Shown here piece by piece: positions 7,789 through 14,607 of a stretch of DNA of 19,195 nt. Both the position numbers and the translations under genes were made by a program. Under the pieces are notes generated by a model, which had not been told where the DNA came from, did not search any database, and saw nothing but the letters and a program-made list of their open reading frames with translations. The DNA is taken from NCBI GenBank assembly GCA_937975735.1, contig CALJUI010000284.1:1-19195 (forward strand), read 5' to 3'. The DNA is from an uncultured Rubrivivax sp. GTDB lineage: Bacteria; Pseudomonadota; Gammaproteobacteria; Burkholderiales; Burkholderiaceae_C. Each line of letters begins with the position of its first letter. Within the stretch, counting starts at the first letter, position 1.

Positions 7789-8532
7789 TCAGGTGATGCG
7801 CAGCTTGAGCGCGTGATCGTAGGGCAGGGCGGGGTGGTCGAAGGTCGTCCGCGCATTGACGTAATGCAGCGCGCAGGCGCGGCGCCAGTTCGGCGACAGG
7901 TTCGGCCCCGACCGGTGGAAGGTGTTGCCGTGATGGAAGGACACGCCGCCGCGCATCACCGGCGCCGGACTCATCGGCTGGCGCCGGAGGATGGCCTCGG
8001 GCAGTTGCAGGTTGTAGGGCTCGTCCGGGGGCGCCTCGTGCGGATAGACGGGTCCGCGGTTCGTGCCGTCGCCGAAGTGCAGGCAGCCGTTCTCCAGCGT
8101 CGCGTCGTCGAGCGCGATCCAGGCGGTGACCACGCCTTCCAGATCGTTCGGCCCGAAGTAGAAGTTGTCCTGGTGGGCCGGCTTCGGCCCGCCGCCTTCG
8201 GGCGGCTTGAAGAAGATCTGGCTGAAGTAGACCCAGACGCCCGGGCCGATCAGCGACTCGACGATGGCCACCAGCGCCGGGTCGCGCGCAAGTTCGCGCA
8301 CGACCTCGCGATGATGGTGCGGGTTGTCCAGCTTGCGCAGCACGGTGCGCGCGGCCACGCCGTCGTCGACGTACCAGGCGCGCTGCGATGGCGGCAGGTC
8401 GGCGAGGAACTGCTCGCCCCAGCGCTGGATGTCCTCCACCACGGCGGCGGTGCGCTCGCTGCTGAAGAGGCCCGGCACGGTGACGTGCCCCATGTGCCTG
8501 TAGATCGCCTTGTCGGCGTCCGACCATGTCAT
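7789..8532 (-). CDS. Phytanoyl-CoA dioxygenase family protein (Fe(II)/2-oxoglutarate oxygenase)
   Basis: This 247-residue protein carries the iron facial triad of PhyH enzymes: H120 and D122 in PAHQDNFYFGP, and H206 in FHRSGPN. R218 in NWRRACALHY is the likely 2-oxoglutarate salt-bridge arginine. These enzymes hydroxylate a carbon next to a carboxylate, or oxidatively demethylate, using O2 and 2-oxoglutarate. ATG at 8532 is preferred over in-frame codons up to 8715, because GGAG lies 6 nt upstream. The longer version would also read through the promoters and the operator at 8567-8583. It is the first gene of the minus-strand operon, driven by a TTGACG-17-TACATT promoter. No signal peptide is seen, so it should act in the cytoplasm on an imported substrate. 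Confidence 0.93.
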   Translation of the reverse strand: MTWSDADKAIYRHMGHVTVPGLFSSERTAAVVEDIQRWGEQFLADLPPSQRAWYVDDGVAARTVLRKLDNPHHHREVVRELARDPALVAIVESLIGPGVWVYFSQIFFKPPEGGGPKPAHQDNFYFGPNDLEGVVTAWIALDDATLENGCLHFGDGTNRGPVYPHEAPPDEPYNLQLPEAILRRQPMSPAPVMRGGVSFHHGNTFHRSGPNLSPNWRRACALHYVNARTTFDHPALPYDHALKLRIT

Positions 8533-8566
8533 CGAAGGCTCCGGCGGCTGGGGGGCGTGCGTGTGC

Positions 8567-8583
8567 TCCCCGTTTGGTGAATT
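8567..8583 (-). promoter_or_regulatory. Operator copy C (shared palindrome, one degenerate half)
   Basis: On the minus strand this reads AATTCACCAAACGGGGA. The TTCACCAA half matches the best copy (operator A, 12671-12687) exactly, while the other half is degenerate, so 10 of the 14 core positions agree with A. It begins directly after the -10 box of the dioxygenase promoter and covers the expected transcription start, which is a repressor-like position. Confidence 0.55.
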
Positions 8584-8612
8584 AATGTAGTCATCGATGC
8601 CTGCGGCGTCAA
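8584..8612 (-). promoter_or_regulatory. Promoter of the dioxygenase operon (minus strand)
   Basis: On the minus strand, TTGACG at 8612-8607 and TACATT at 8589-8584 are separated by exactly 17 bp. This is a good sigma-70 arrangement. Its -35 box lies back to back with that of the plus-strand promoter, with 15 bp between them. The leader to the ATG at 8532 is about 45 nt. Confidence 0.65.
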
Positions 8613-8627
8613 GCTCGTTCCCAAGGG

Positions 8628-8656
8628 TTGACGCTCCCGGAGGCGATCGATACGAT
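8628..8656 (+). promoter_or_regulatory. Promoter of the MetE-like operon (plus strand)
   Basis: TTGACG at 8628-8633 and TACGAT at 8651-8656 are separated by exactly 17 bp. The expected start lies near 8663, inside operator B, and the leader to ATG 8696 is about 33 nt. Confidence 0.7.
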
Positions 8657-8662
8657 CCCTCG

Positions 8663-8679
8663 TCACTAGATGGTGAACT
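8663..8679 (+). promoter_or_regulatory. Operator copy B (shared palindrome)
   Basis: TCACTAGATGGTGAACT. Its 14-bp core agrees with operator A at 12 of 14 positions; only the two central bases differ. The TCAC and GTGA arms are intact. It sits 6 bp after the -10 box, over the expected transcription start of the MetE-like operon. Confidence 0.65.
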
Positions 8680-8695
8680 CATCGGAGTCCCGTGC

Positions 8696-9700
8696 ATGCC
8701 CCGCATCCGTACCACCGTGGTCGGCTCCTACCCGATCCCCGCCTGGCTGGTGGCCAGCCCGTCCGAGCAGGCCCTGCTCGACGCGACCCGGGTCGTCATC
8801 CACACCCAGGAGCAGGCCGGCGTCGATGTCGTCTGCGACGGCGAGCTGTACCGCTTCGACATCAACCATCCCGAGACGAACGGGATGATCGAGTACTTCG
8901 TGCGGCCGATGGACGGCATCACGCAGCGCTTCTCGTTCGACGACCTCATCGCGTACCGCTCCAGCACCGGCATGAAGTTCCGCACCCGCCCGCCGGGCAC
9001 CGTCGTCGGGCCGATCGGGCACGGCGCGCTCGACCTGCCGCTGGCTTGCGCGCGCGCCAAGGCGCTGGCCACGAAGACCTTCAAGTTCACCGTCACCGGC
9101 CCGCACATGCTGGCCAAGACGCTGATCGACCGTCACTACGGTGACCTGCCCACGCTCGCCCACGCGATCGGCGACGCGCTGGCCGAGCAGGTGCGCCACC
9201 TCGACGCCGACGTCGTGCAGATCGACGAGGCCAACCTGCCCGGCCACCCGTCGGAGTGGGCGTGGGCCGCGTCGGCGATCAACCGCATGCTCGATGCGGT
9301 GCCGGGCACGCCGGCGGTGCACCTGTGCTTCGGCAACTACGGCGGACAGACGATCCAGAAGGGCAGCTGGGACCAGCTGATGAACTACCTCAACGCGCTG
9401 CACGCCGACCACGTGGTGCTGGAATGCGCGCACCGGCCGCCGGAGGAACTGCTGGCGTTCAAGGACCTGAAGCCGGAGATCGGCTTCGGCCTCGGCGTGG
9501 TCGACATCAAGGCGACCGACGTCGAGAGCGCCGACCAGGTGGCCCGTGCGATCGAGCGCGCCGAGACGGTGCTCGGCGCCGGCCGCGTGCGCTACATCCA
9601 TCCCGACTGCGGCTTCTGGATGCTGCCGCGCTCGGTCGCCGACGCGAAGATGCGCGCGCTGGCCCTCGGCCGCGACCGCTTCGAAGGCATTGCATCGTGA
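8696..9700 (+). CDS. Cobalamin-independent methionine synthase (MetE) C-terminal-domain family protein, stand-alone
   Basis: This 334-residue TIM barrel corresponds to the catalytic C-terminal domain of MetE alone (full E. coli MetE is about 750 residues). Zinc ligands can be placed as H209 and C211 (VHLCFGNYG), E243 (VLECAHRP) and C305 (YIHPDCGFWML), and QIDEAN (175-180) matches the conserved QIDEP region. Such short homologues move a methyl group or another alkyl onto a thiol, and epoxyalkane:CoM transferase belongs to the same fold. The true substrate is not readable. ATG at 8696 is chosen for the GGAG 8 nt upstream and the TTVVGSYP start typical of the family. It is first in the plus-strand operon, downstream of operator B, and its stop overlaps the next start as GTGA. 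Confidence 0.92.
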   Translation: MPRIRTTVVGSYPIPAWLVASPSEQALLDATRVVIHTQEQAGVDVVCDGELYRFDINHPETNGMIEYFVRPMDGITQRFSFDDLIAYRSSTGMKFRTRPPGTVVGPIGHGALDLPLACARAKALATKTFKFTVTGPHMLAKTLIDRHYGDLPTLAHAIGDALAEQVRHLDADVVQIDEANLPGHPSEWAWAASAINRMLDAVPGTPAVHLCFGNYGGQTIQKGSWDQLMNYLNALHADHVVLECAHRPPEELLAFKDLKPEIGFGLGVVDIKATDVESADQVARAIERAETVLGAGRVRYIHPDCGFWMLPRSVADAKMRALALGRDRFEGIAS

Positions 9701-10737
9701 GCCTGCTTCCCGAACGTTTCGACGACGTCGAGGCGCTGGAGGACTTCATGACCGCGCCGTCGCCGGCGCTGGTGGCCGATCTGGCGACGGTCGACGGCGA
9801 CCTGATCGTGCTCGGCGTCGGCGGCAAGATGGGGCCGACGCTGGCGCGGATGGCCAAGCGCGCGGCGCCGCACAAGCGCGTGATCGGCGTCGCGCGCTTC
9901 AGCGACAAGGCGCTGGCGGCGCGGCTCGAGGCCCAGGGCGTCGAATGCATCGCCTGCGACCTGCTCGACCGCGCCGCGATCGAGGGCCTGCCGAACGTGG
10001 GCGACGGCGTGAAGAACGTCGTCTTCATGGCCGGGCACAAGTTCGGCGCCGCCGACAACGTGGCGCTGACCTGGATGATGAACGTCGGCGTGCCGATGAT
10101 GGTGGCCGAGGCCTACCGCCAGGCGCGCATCGTCAGCTTCTCGACGGCCTGCGTCTACCCCTTCGTGCCGGTCGACGGTCCGGGCGCGCCGGAGGACATG
10201 GCGACCACGCCGCCGCCGGGCGACTACGCGACGTCCTGCGTCGGTCGCGAACGCATGTTCGAGTACGGCTCGCGCCGGCACGGCACGCCGGGGCGCAGCG
10301 TGCGCCTGTCCTACGCGATCGACCTTCGATATGGCGTGCTGCACGACGTCGCCCGGGCGGTGCTCGACGGCCGGCCGCTGGACCTGGCGATGGGGCATGC
10401 CGACGTGATCTGGCAGGGCGACGCGAACGAGCAGGCGCTGCGCCTGCTGACGCACTGCACTGCGCCGACGACGCCGATCAACGTCAGCGGCTCGACCCAC
10501 ACGTCGGTCCGCTGGCTCGCCGCCGAGTTCGGCGAGCGCTTCGGCCGCGCACCGGTGCTGACCGGAAAGGAGGCGCCGACCGCCTGGCTGGTCGACACGC
10601 GCCAGGCGCAGGCGCTGTTCGGCCAGCCGCGGGTGCCGATCGACACGATGATCGACTGGGTCGCCGACTGGGTGCGGCGCGGCGGCGCCAGCCTGGGCAA
10701 GCCGACGCATTTCTCGACGAGGGATGGCCGGTACTGA
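9697..10737 (+). CDS. NAD-dependent epimerase/dehydratase family protein with atypical active site
   Basis: This 346-residue protein looks like an extended short-chain dehydrogenase (SDR). The nucleotide loop is GVGGKMGPTL at 40-49, a central strand ends in VVFMAG (108-113), and SFSTACVYPF (147-156) matches the catalytic Ser/Thr strand. The YxxxK position reads Y177-A-T-S-C181, so the usual lysine is a cysteine, followed by GRERMFEY. The protein may bind NAD(P) but use different chemistry, or be a sugar-derivative epimerase of a divergent branch. The GTG start at 9697 overlaps the previous stop by 4 nt and is therefore favoured. The GNAT gene starts 14 nt before its stop. The context suggests it modifies an intermediate of the same pathway. 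Confidence 0.9.
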   Translation: MSLLPERFDDVEALEDFMTAPSPALVADLATVDGDLIVLGVGGKMGPTLARMAKRAAPHKRVIGVARFSDKALAARLEAQGVECIACDLLDRAAIEGLPNVGDGVKNVVFMAGHKFGAADNVALTWMMNVGVPMMVAEAYRQARIVSFSTACVYPFVPVDGPGAPEDMATTPPPGDYATSCVGRERMFEYGSRRHGTPGRSVRLSYAIDLRYGVLHDVARAVLDGRPLDLAMGHADVIWQGDANEQALRLLTHCTAPTTPINVSGSTHTSVRWLAAEFGERFGRAPVLTGKEAPTAWLVDTRQAQALFGQPRVPIDTMIDWVADWVRRGGASLGKPTHFSTRDGRY

Positions 10738-11596
10738 CCCGGCCGGCACGGTGCGTCCGTTGTCGGCGCACGACCTGCCCGGTGCGCTCGCGCTGTCGGC
10801 CGCTGCCCACTGGAATCAGGTCGAGGCCGACTGGCGCTGGATGCTGGGCGCGGGGCAGGGCTGGGGCCTGCATGTGGCCGACGATCGCGGTGCATCGGTT
10901 CTCGCCGCCTCGGCGCTGATCCTGCCTTACGGCGAGGACTTCGCCTGGACGAGCATGGTACTGGTGGCGCCGGCCTTCCGGCGCCGCGGCTTTGCCACCC
11001 GGCTGCTGCAGATCGCACTGGAGGCGATCGCCGCCGACGGCCGCATCGCGATGCTCGATGCGACTCCGGCCGGACGGCCAGTCTACCTGCCGCTCGGCTT
11101 CCAGGACTGCTGGGGCTTCACCCGCCATCGACGGACCGCGGCGGTGCATGCATCGCCTTCCGGCCGGTCCCGACCACTGGCCGAGCGGGACTGGCCGGCG
11201 ATCGCCGCGCTCGACCGGTCGGCGTTCGGGGCCGACCGGCTGCCTTTGCTGAGGCATCTGGCCATCCGCCAGCCGGCCGCGGCGCGCGTCGTCGAGTCCG
11301 CGGGCCGGCTGCGCGGCGCGGTGTTCGCACGCGACGGCCGCACCGCGAACCAGATCGGGCCCTTGCTCGCCGACGAGCCGTCCACGGCGCTCGCGCTGCT
11401 CGACGACGCATTGGCCGCGATGCCCGGCGCGGTCTGCGTGGACCTGCTCGATCGCCGCCGCGACGCCCTGGCGCCGTGGCTGGCTGAACGGGCCTTCGTG
11501 GCTGAGCGTCCGTTCATGCGCATGGCGCGGGGTCGCGCCGCGGCGCCCGGCTCCGCCGAGCGGACCTGGCTGGTCGCCGGGCCCGAGCTCGGCTGA
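10724..11596 (+). CDS. GNAT family N-acetyltransferase (two-domain, YitH-like)
   Basis: This is a 290-residue protein. The acetyl-CoA pyrophosphate loop (motif A) is VLVAPAFRRRGFATRLL at about residues 74-90, following the strand WTSMVL. The first domain (about 15-140) is a GNAT fold. The second (about 150-285), with GAVFARDGRTANQIGPLLAD, resembles the extra C-terminal domain of YitH-like GNATs. The acceptor amine is unknown; a pathway amine or a toxic intermediate is possible. ATG 10724 overlaps the epimerase-like gene by 14 nt, and GAGG is too close to it to be a good site, so a GTG at 10751 is an alternative. It is the last gene of the operon and converges on the binding-protein gene, whose stop is 13 nt beyond. 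Confidence 0.88.
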   Translation: MAGTDPAGTVRPLSAHDLPGALALSAAAHWNQVEADWRWMLGAGQGWGLHVADDRGASVLAASALILPYGEDFAWTSMVLVAPAFRRRGFATRLLQIALEAIAADGRIAMLDATPAGRPVYLPLGFQDCWGFTRHRRTAAVHASPSGRSRPLAERDWPAIAALDRSAFGADRLPLLRHLAIRQPAAARVVESAGRLRGAVFARDGRTANQIGPLLADEPSTALALLDDALAAMPGAVCVDLLDRRRDALAPWLAERAFVAERPFMRMARGRAAAPGSAERTWLVAGPELG

Positions 11597-11609
11597 ACCG
11601 GGCCCCGGC

Positions 11610-12614
11610 TCATTTCGTCATCTTGATCGAGCGGTCGAGGAACTCGTTCGTGTAGACGGTCTTCACGTCGAAGGGCTTGTCGATGCCGATGTACTCGCGC
11701 ACCAGTTCGTAGTCGGCGGCCATCCGGGCGTCCTCGTGGATGCCGAGCGCCATTTCGCGGGAGAACTTGTCGCTCATCAGCTTCTCGACCAGTCCCCAGT
11801 TCTGCAGTTCGTTGTCGAACTTCAGTGCGCCGTTGGCGTCGATCAGCGCCTGCACGCAGGGGTTGGGGTCCTTCACGCAGGCGGCGAAGGCGCGCTGCGT
11901 GACCTTGACGAACTTGGCCACCAGCGGCTTGTTCGCCTCGAGGAACTTGGCGTTGACGATGATCGAGTTGCCGTAGGGGTTCAGCCCGGCATCGCGCCAG
12001 GCGAGAAAGCCCATGTCGTCGCCCAGCTCGCGCTGGAAGATGTGGTGGATGTTGTAGAAGGAGGTCGTGACGTCGATCGACTTGGCCTTCAGCGCGGCCA
12101 GCTTGCCGTTGGCGTCGATGTTGACCCAGGTGACCGACTTCGGGTCGATGTTGTTGGCCTTGGCCAGCGCCGGCCACATCACGCGTGCGCCGTCGGCGGC
12201 GGGGTTGCCGATCTTCTTGCCCGGGAAGTCCTTGACGCCGGTGATGCCCGAGCTCTTCAGCCAGTACATGCCCTGCGGCGAGTTCGCGTAGACGTTGTAG
12301 ACCGCGACCGTGTCGGCCCCCTTGCCCTTGGCCACCAGCACGCCGCCCATGTCGGCCAGGCCGATCGGCGTGGCGCCTGCGCCGACGCGCTGCGTGGCCA
12401 GCGCCGAGCCCTTGCCGGGCTCGATGTTCAGGTTGATGCCCTCGGCGGCGTACCAGCCCATCTTCTTGGCGTAGAAGTACGGGGCGTGATCGCCGCCGGG
12501 CACCCAGTTGAGCACGAAGTCGACGTTCTGCTGGGCCTGCGCCGGCGCGGCGATCAGCGCCGCGCAGACGGCCAGGCCGGCGATCTTGGCGAGGGGAGCG
12601 AGTGGCTTGAGCAT
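11610..12614 (-). CDS. ABC transporter periplasmic binding protein, NMT1/THI5-like (first copy)
   Basis: This 334-residue protein has a signal peptide: MLKPLAP, a hydrophobic core, then AQA at 25-27 with likely cleavage before QQNVDF. The mature start, VDFVLNWVPGGDHAPYFYA followed by GWYAAEGINL, is the NMT1/ThiY-type pattern of binding proteins for thiamine precursors, alkanesulfonates, nitrate-like and aromatic ligands. It has two cysteines near residues 247 and 254 (AFAACVKDPNPCVQ) that could form a disulfide. AGGAGG lies 5 nt before ATG 12614, an excellent ribosome binding site. It is transcribed alone, divergent from the long operon that holds the permeases and ATPase, and should feed that transporter. 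The ligand is unknown. Confidence 0.93.
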   Translation of the reverse strand: MLKPLAPLAKIAGLAVCAALIAAPAQAQQNVDFVLNWVPGGDHAPYFYAKKMGWYAAEGINLNIEPGKGSALATQRVGAGATPIGLADMGGVLVAKGKGADTVAVYNVYANSPQGMYWLKSSGITGVKDFPGKKIGNPAADGARVMWPALAKANNIDPKSVTWVNIDANGKLAALKAKSIDVTTSFYNIHHIFQRELGDDMGFLAWRDAGLNPYGNSIIVNAKFLEANKPLVAKFVKVTQRAFAACVKDPNPCVQALIDANGALKFDNELQNWGLVEKLMSDKFSREMALGIHEDARMAADYELVREYIGIDKPFDVKTVYTNEFLDRSIKMTK

Positions 12615-12640
12615 GCGGCCTCCTGAGGGAACGGGTTGGT

Positions 12641-12669
12641 TTGACGGGGCGAAACCGGTGCGATACAGT
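12641..12669 (+). promoter_or_regulatory. Promoter of the aldolase-ABC-enolase operon (plus strand)
   Basis: TTGACG at 12641-12646 and TACAGT at 12664-12669 are separated by exactly 17 bp. This is the same layout as the two promoters at 8584-8656, with operator A starting 1 bp downstream. The expected start is near 12676, giving a leader of about 88 nt to ATG 12764. Confidence 0.65.
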
Positions 12670-12670
12670 A

Positions 12671-12687
12671 AATTCACCAATTAGTGA
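12671..12687 (+). promoter_or_regulatory. Operator copy A (best copy of the shared palindrome)
   Basis: AATTCACCAATTAGTGA. The core TCACCAATTAGTGA (12674-12687) is two TCACYAA half-sites in inverted orientation that differ at one base. It lies over the expected start of the plus-strand promoter. It could also act on the divergent binding-protein gene, whose possible -10 TATACT lies at 12705-12700 on the minus strand without a recognisable -35. Confidence 0.7.
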
Positions 12688-12704
12688 TTTCGGCCGGAAA
12701 GTAT

Positions 12705-12718
12705 AGAACAGTGGTTCT
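12705..12718. repeat. Perfect inverted repeat AGAAC-AGTG-GTTCT
   Basis: Five-base perfect arms with a 4-bp centre, in the divergent gap between the first binding-protein gene and the aldolase gene. It overlaps the possible minus-strand -10 box and is unlike the TCACYAA operator. It could be a second regulator site or a leader hairpin for the long operon. Confidence 0.35.
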
Positions 12719-12763
12719 GTTTCTCCCATCCTTGCGCCGTCGCAACCGTACTCACTTTCCCTG

Positions 12764-13825
12764 ATGTCTCACCACTGGTCCGATCTGCCGAGCGCGGTGC
12801 TGTCGATGCTGCGCCGGGGCACGGTGATCCCGGCGCATCTGCTGGCGCTGACGGCCGAACGTGCGCTGGACGCGCGCCGCCAGCGCGCATTGACGCGCTA
12901 CTACCTGGACGCCGGCGTCGGCGGGCTGGCGGTCGGCGTGCACGGCACGCAGTTCGCGATCCGCGAGGCGGACCTGTACACCCCGGTGCTGGAATCGGCC
13001 GCGCAGGAGGCCGCCGGCTGGGTCGATCGGCCGGTGGCTCTGGTCGCCGGCCTGTCCGGCCGGACCGCGCAGGCGGTGGCCGAGGCGCGCACGGCGCGCG
13101 CGATCGGCTACCACGCCGGCATGCTGTCGCTGGCGCCGATGAAGGGCGCTTCGGTCGACGAGCTGATCGCGCACTGCGCCGCGGTCGCGGCGGAGATGCC
13201 GCTGGTCGGCTTCTACCTGCAGCCGGCGGTCGGCGGCATCGTGCTGCCGGCCGACTTCTGGCGGCGTTTCGCGGCGATCGACAACGTGGTCGCGATCAAG
13301 ATGGCGCCGTTCAACCGCTACCGCACGCTCGACGTGGTGCGGGGCGTGGTCGCCGCCGCCGCCGAGGACCGCATCACGCTGTACACCGGCAACGACGACC
13401 ACATCGTGCTCGACCTGCTGCAGCCCTTCGACGTGCGTCGCGGCGACGATGTCGTGCGGGTGCGCATCCGCGGCGGGCTGCTCGGCCACTGGAGCGTGTG
13501 GACCAAGGGCGCGGTCGCGCTGCTCGACCGCATCCACGAGGCGGTGGCCGCGGGCGCGGTCGACACCGACCTGCTGGCGCTCGACTCGCGCGTGACCGAC
13601 TGCAACGCGGCGTTCTTCGACGTCGCGAATGACTTCGCGGGCTGCATTCCCGGCTGTCACGAAGTGCTGCGCCGCCAGGGCCTGCTCGAAGGGGTGTGGT
13701 GCCTGGATCCGCGGGAGACCCTGTCGCCGGGTCAGGCCGAAGCGATCGACCGGGTCTGCCGGGAGCATGCCGACCTGTCGGACGATCGTTTCGTCGCCGA
13801 AGGCCTGGCGCGTTGGCTGGGCTGA
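12764..13825 (+). CDS. Dihydrodipicolinate synthase/N-acetylneuraminate lyase (DapA/NAL) family aldolase
   Basis: This 353-residue class I aldolase TIM barrel has its Schiff-base lysine at K179 (VVAIKMAPFNRY) and its partner tyrosine at Y151 (LVGFYLQPAVGG). Their spacing of 28 residues equals Y133-K161 in E. coli DapA. The GTTGE loop of true DapA is replaced by GVHGTQFAIR (58-67). YNVPGRT is replaced by YLQPAVGG. It is therefore not a lysine-pathway enzyme but a catabolic lyase or dehydratase acting on a pyruvate-type keto acid. The protein is about 60 residues longer than DapA, mostly C-terminal. No clear ribosome binding site precedes ATG 12764, so a slightly later start is possible. It is first in the long operon and 14 nt before the permease start. 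Confidence 0.92.
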   Translation: MSHHWSDLPSAVLSMLRRGTVIPAHLLALTAERALDARRQRALTRYYLDAGVGGLAVGVHGTQFAIREADLYTPVLESAAQEAAGWVDRPVALVAGLSGRTAQAVAEARTARAIGYHAGMLSLAPMKGASVDELIAHCAAVAAEMPLVGFYLQPAVGGIVLPADFWRRFAAIDNVVAIKMAPFNRYRTLDVVRGVVAAAAEDRITLYTGNDDHIVLDLLQPFDVRRGDDVVRVRIRGGLLGHWSVWTKGAVALLDRIHEAVAAGAVDTDLLALDSRVTDCNAAFFDVANDFAGCIPGCHEVLRRQGLLEGVWCLDPRETLSPGQAEAIDRVCREHADLSDDRFVAEGLARWLG

Positions 13826-13839
13826 CCCTCGAGAACCGC

Positions 13840-14607
13840 ATGGATCGCCTCCACAGCAAGCTCGCCCAGTACCTGCTGGGCATCGCCGCCCACCTCGGGC
13901 TGCTGCTCGCCTGGTACCTGTTCGTGACCCTCGGCGACGTGCCGCGCTTCGTGATGCCGTCGCCGATGGACACGCTCAAGGCACTGTTCGTGGCCGACTA
14001 CAGCTGGTGGGACAACACCCTGGTCACCGCCACCGAGATCTTCGGCGGCTACGCGCTGGCGCTGGTGGTCGGCGTTGCACTGGCGCTGGTGTTCACCTGG
14101 TCGAAGGTGCTCGAGTCGCTGATGCTGCCGCTGCTCGTGACGTTGAACATGATCCCGAAGGTCGCGCTGGGCCCGCTGATCATCGTCTGGTTCAAGTACG
14201 GCGTGTTCCCGAACGCGATGATGGCCTTCTCGATCGCGGTGTTCCCGATCCTGCTGACCACCGCCCGCGGCCTGCGCGAGATCGAACCCGACCTGCTCGA
14301 CCTGGTGCGCTCGCTGCGCGGCTCGCGCTGGCAGCTCTTCACCAAGGTGCAGCTGCCCGGGGCCCTGCCCTATGTCTTCGCCGGCATGAAGGTGGCGGCG
14401 ATCCTGGCCGTGGCCGGTGCCATCGTCGGCGAATTCCTCGGCTCCGACCGCGGCCTGGGCTACCTGATGCTGCAGGTGCAGGTCACGCTGGACACGCCGG
14501 CGATGTTCATGGCGGTGATCCTGATCACGCTGTTGGGCGTGCTGCTGTACGGACTCGTCCTGCTGTTCGAACACCTTCTCGTCGTCAAGGACGCGCGCGT
14601 CTCATGA
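13840..14607 (+). CDS. ABC transporter permease, SsuC/TauC/ThiX-like (first copy)
   Basis: This 255-residue inner-membrane protein has about six hydrophobic segments. The coupling (EAA) loop that contacts the ATPase lies at about 146-180: EPDLLDLVRSLRGSRWQLF, then the LPGALPY turn. GEFLGSDRGLGYLM follows. This is the BPD_transp_1 fold used with NMT1-type binding proteins. ATG 13840 is chosen; only a weak GAGAA lies upstream, and an earlier TTG inside the aldolase gene is an alternative. The stop overlaps the ATPase start as ATGA. It is clearly homologous to the second permease at 16806, with nearly parallel EAA regions. Confidence 0.93.
   Translation: MDRLHSKLAQYLLGIAAHLGLLLAWYLFVTLGDVPRFVMPSPMDTLKALFVADYSWWDNTLVTATEIFGGYALALVVGVALALVFTWSKVLESLMLPLLVTLNMIPKVALGPLIIVWFKYGVFPNAMMAFSIAVFPILLTTARGLREIEPDLLDLVRSLRGSRWQLFTKVQLPGALPYVFAGMKVAAILAVAGAIVGEFLGSDRGLGYLMLQVQVTLDTPAMFMAVILITLLGVLLYGLVLLFEHLLVVKDARVS

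Noticed and set aside
11598..11608. CCGGGCCCCGG between convergent genes as a bidirectional terminator
   Set aside because: The palindrome leaves no room for a loop and has no T-tract on either side, so an intrinsic terminator is not supported.
11610..12614. Naming the binding proteins as thiamine-precursor (ThiY) or taurine/sulfonate (TauA/SsuA) proteins
   Set aside because: The NMT1 fold is shared by many ligand classes. No thiamine, taurine or sulfonate enzyme genes and no TPP riboswitch were seen nearby.
12764..13825. Calling the DapA-family gene dapA of lysine biosynthesis
   Set aside because: The GTTGE and YNVPGRT loops are replaced, the protein is about 60 residues longer, and it sits in an ABC/enolase operon, so it is a paralogue.
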